Below, in pieces: positions 21,982 through 23,779 of a stretch of 23,779 bases of DNA (the first letter of the stretch is position 1; every line of letters begins with the position of its first letter). The notes beneath the pieces are model-generated. The model made no database searches and was not told the origin of the DNA. It saw only the letters and a list, made by a program, of their open reading frames with translations. This DNA is from a virus: IMG/VR virus record IMGVR_UViG_3300025669_000194, positions 1-23,779 of that record. The stretch is one strand, 5' to 3'. The translations under genes were made by a program, and so were the position numbers.

Positions 21982-23385
21982 CTAATATTCCCACGCTTGA
22001 GCGCCACCTTCTCGATGTACCTTATTGACGGCCAAAGCCGTAGCCAGGTAGCGGAAGCAGGCAAGGGCATGGTACTTTGCTTCATTCTTTATGGTGTTGA
22101 GTGGCTGCTTGGTCTCTGGGTCTATTACCCATAGGCAGTCGTGTATCTGCCGTAACAGCTCGCTCAAATCCTCAAACACATATATCTGACTGTTCCCCAT
22201 CAATGAGATGCCACGCTCCACCTGCAGGTTGACCTTGCTCATCTCAGGAGCCATAATTGGCCAACCGAGCCGACGATATAACTGCCTAGTCTCTTCCTCG
22301 GTATTAGCATTACCGCCAACCGCTCTGGCCAGCTTCCTGTCACCGAGGAACTCTTGGAACGTGTCAATATGCTGCGGTGCCGCGAACCCTGGTCCGGGGG
22401 CGTACTCCCTATATATGACATAGTCTCCGTACCGCAACCACGGGGATGCCTCTTTCGGGATGGGTAGCTTGACTTGTGCGAGAAACAAGGCTGCTGGATT
22501 GGCGGTGCCGAAGTCGTGGCCGGAGTAAACGGGCCAGCTCTTGGGAATCTCGAACCGCTTAATCTTGTTCAGACTGTCATTGAACTTGCCGTATACTAAC
22601 CAGGAGGACTCGAGCTCGTCGTCCTGTGCCAGAATCTCCCGGCGATAACTGTCCTCGGACATATCCGTGGATATCTCTGCCAAGGCATCGGTGCTCAATG
22701 TAGGATTGTCGTAGGAAGTAAAATGAAAGGCCACCCATCTGCCAGTCGTGTCGTCCATTGCTTTCTTATACAGCTTGGAGGCGTGGCGCGGGTCCTTGGC
22801 TTTCGATACACCCTCGCTCTTCAGTGATGGCGGGGTGAAAATAAATACTGCATCGCCGTTATTGTCAAGGAGCATCGGCTGGCCGACTTCTCCCCAGGCG
22901 TCCTCGTTCATCATCTGGAACTCTTCCAGAAACAGGAGGTCAGCGTAGTCACCGCGAAGGGTCGATGCATTCCAGGCGGTCTTTGCTTTGATACGAATCT
23001 CAGTGCCCGGCACCTCGATGGTATGTTCAGACTCATCCTTCTTAAAGTAGCCCGCGTCAATGCCTGGCTGCAATGTGGTGACAATCTCAAACCAGAACTT
23101 GCCGACCTGCTCTGCGGTGGGGGCAGCATAAAGGATACGCTTCTGACGAAGTGTGCCGGTGCCATCGCAGTGGGGACATCCGCTCCCGAGACAAGCGGGG
23201 CATACACCGAGGATTGCAAGACAGGCTTTAATGGCGGAGCCGTAGGTCTTGCCCCATCTACGCCCGGACTTACAGACCTGGCGCTTGGCTATCGATTGTA
23301 CGAAGGCCGCCTGCTTCTCGCTATGGGGCTTCGGTACTTGGATGCCAACCTTGAGGGTATCATTATCCTCGACTGCCGTCGTCAT
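21982..23385 (-). CDS. Terminase large subunit (TerL)
   Basis: The protein has 467 residues with an N-terminal ATPase and C-terminal nuclease. Walker A is SGRRWGKT (40-47), Walker B is DLLFLEE (149-155) with the catalytic Glu, and the coupling motif is TPPS (185-188). The nuclease opens with GHDFG (D291). It drives DNA into the capsid and cuts it. Just after the Walker A helix stands CPACLGSGCPHCDGTGT (62-78), a CxxC..CxxC insertion that most TerL proteins lack. The usual C-terminal nuclease motif with DH..D is here NEAKYHALACFRY, with the aspartates replaced. The stop is nine bases from the portal start. No small terminase is identified in the window. Confidence 0.92.
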   Translation of the reverse strand: MTTAVEDNDTLKVGIQVPKPHSEKQAAFVQSIAKRQVCKSGRRWGKTYGSAIKACLAILGVCPACLGSGCPHCDGTGTLRQKRILYAAPTAEQVGKFWFEIVTTLQPGIDAGYFKKDESEHTIEVPGTEIRIKAKTAWNASTLRGDYADLLFLEEFQMMNEDAWGEVGQPMLLDNNGDAVFIFTPPSLKSEGVSKAKDPRHASKLYKKAMDDTTGRWVAFHFTSYDNPTLSTDALAEISTDMSEDSYRREILAQDDELESSWLVYGKFNDSLNKIKRFEIPKSWPVYSGHDFGTANPAALFLAQVKLPIPKEASPWLRYGDYVIYREYAPGPGFAAPQHIDTFQEFLGDRKLARAVGGNANTEEETRQLYRRLGWPIMAPEMSKVNLQVERGISLMGNSQIYVFEDLSELLRQIHDCLWVIDPETKQPLNTIKNEAKYHALACFRYLATALAVNKVHREGGAQAWEY

Positions 23386-23450
23386 TACCTATCGTTCCTC
23401 TTTACCCTTGACTAATATCTTGGGTTGGTTATGAACCGCGCACTGAAGAA

Positions 23451-23552
23451 CTACGTCAAGTCCTTGGTCTGGAATATCCCAACGGACTTGACCCCGTCCT
23501 TCATAAGTTTACCGATGGCCGCGTTGAGTTCTATGGCATCCACTACAATCAA
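23451..23552 (-). CDS. Possible 33-residue protein upstream of TerL
   Basis: TTG at 23552 is preceded by AAGGTGG at seven bases, and the frame runs 33 codons: VVDAIELNAAIGKLMKDGVK, then a short polar end. The start lies just after the stop of the 56-residue gene. The helical sequence is protein-like, but the length and the TTG start leave doubt. A GTG three codons on is another start. The 65 bases from here to TerL hold nothing else that I can see. Confidence 0.4.
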   Translation of the reverse strand: MIVVDAIELNAAIGKLMKDGVKSVGIFQTKDLT

Positions 23553-23553
23553 T

Positions 23554-23724
23554 TCAATTCCACCTTATTATATTATCCCATACTTGACTTACATAACGTG
23601 ATACGTAAACATGGAAGCATCCACTACCGTTCTCGTCCCACGACTTAATTGCCTCGTCAGTGGCCCGCTGGTTGATATCTTGCAGCGACTCAAGGACGGC
23701 GGTATTGCCTGCTTGGATATTCAT
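23554..23724 (-). CDS. Small hypothetical protein (56 residues)
   Basis: The ATG overlaps the stop of the gene at the right edge (TAATG), so translation is probably coupled; no clear Shine-Dalgarno precedes it. The product opens with a helix (QAGNTAVLESLQDINQRATD) and ends with an aromatic-rich part (CFHVYVSRYVSQVWDNIIRW). The family is not recognised. Its place before TerL could suit a small packaging-associated protein, but it is much shorter than most small terminases. Confidence 0.6.
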   Translation of the reverse strand: MNIQAGNTAVLESLQDINQRATDEAIKSWDENGSGCFHVYVSRYVSQVWDNIIRWN

Positions 23725-23779
23725 TAGAAGGAACCGATGTCATCATCCAGGCCGGGGAGCTTGGGAAACGACAGTCCCA
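23724..23779 (-). CDS. C-terminal end of an upstream gene (partial)
   Basis: The frame enters at the right edge and ends TAA at 23724-23726 after GLSFPKLPGLDDDIGSF. Only 17 residues are visible. The stop shares one base with the ATG of the next gene, the same coupling seen elsewhere in the window, and this supports the frame. The product is unknown; a small terminase subunit would be usual at this place but cannot be shown. Confidence 0.5.
   Translation of the reverse strand, partial: GLSFPKLPGLDDDIGSF

Noticed and set aside
1-23779. A diversity-generating retroelement, because capsid and cement look BPP-1-like
   Set aside because: No reverse transcriptase and no template/variable repeat pair with adenine-directed changes was seen in the window.

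Overview
This window is part of a tailed-phage (or prophage) genome. It carries the packaging, capsid and virion-structural block, and every supportable gene is on the minus strand, so the genes read from the right edge to the left. The right part holds the large terminase (TerL), the portal, scaffold, major capsid and capsid cement genes. No tape-measure, tail-tube or sheath gene is visible. The capsid and cement proteins resemble, from memory, the Bbp17/Bbp16 pair of Bordetella phage BPP-1. Together these points favour a short-tailed (podovirus-like) virion, but the genome is incomplete. The host cannot be fixed from the sequence. Strong AAGGAGG-type ribosome binding sites before most genes indicate a bacterial host with ordinary Shine-Dalgarno initiation and the standard bacterial code.

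Right to left: 23779-23386 holds the tail of one gene and two tiny coupled genes. 23385-21982 is TerL, with an unusual CxxC..CxxC insertion just after the Walker A helix. 21972-20236 is the portal. 20193-19648 is an AT-rich free-standing HNH endonuclease gene with what looks like its own promoter. A 56-residue gene follows, then a single 2716-codon gene (19472-11322). Its product looks like a phage 'polyvalent' protein: a hydrophobic segment, a GNAT-like motif, a conserved phage domain, an ADP-ribosyltransferase-like domain, a long region ending in an LPD38-like hydrophobic domain, and a C-terminal array of degenerate helical units. It is a good candidate for an internal virion protein delivered into the host with the DNA.

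After a likely extended -10 promoter come scaffold (11267-10611), major capsid (10595-9594) and cement protein (9566-9147). A predicted beta-helix protein (9037-8108) follows, with an RNA hairpin in the gap on each side. Next is a small protein ending in a perfect classical C2H2 zinc finger (8028-7684).

The left third (7643-1) holds small beta-rich or coiled-coil virion proteins, probably for the neck, tail and host-binding parts. These include two adjacent paralogous LamG-like proteins, a DUF3008-like small protein, and a 796-residue protein with a connector-like head and two successive repeat families (7 x 32 and 7 x 31 residues). At the left edge a LamG-like protein runs out of the window into 20-residue repeats. 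Genes are tightly packed with many start/stop overlaps. No stretch over 300 bases lacks a gene. I see no tRNA, CRISPR array, integrase, reverse transcriptase, lysis or replication gene.
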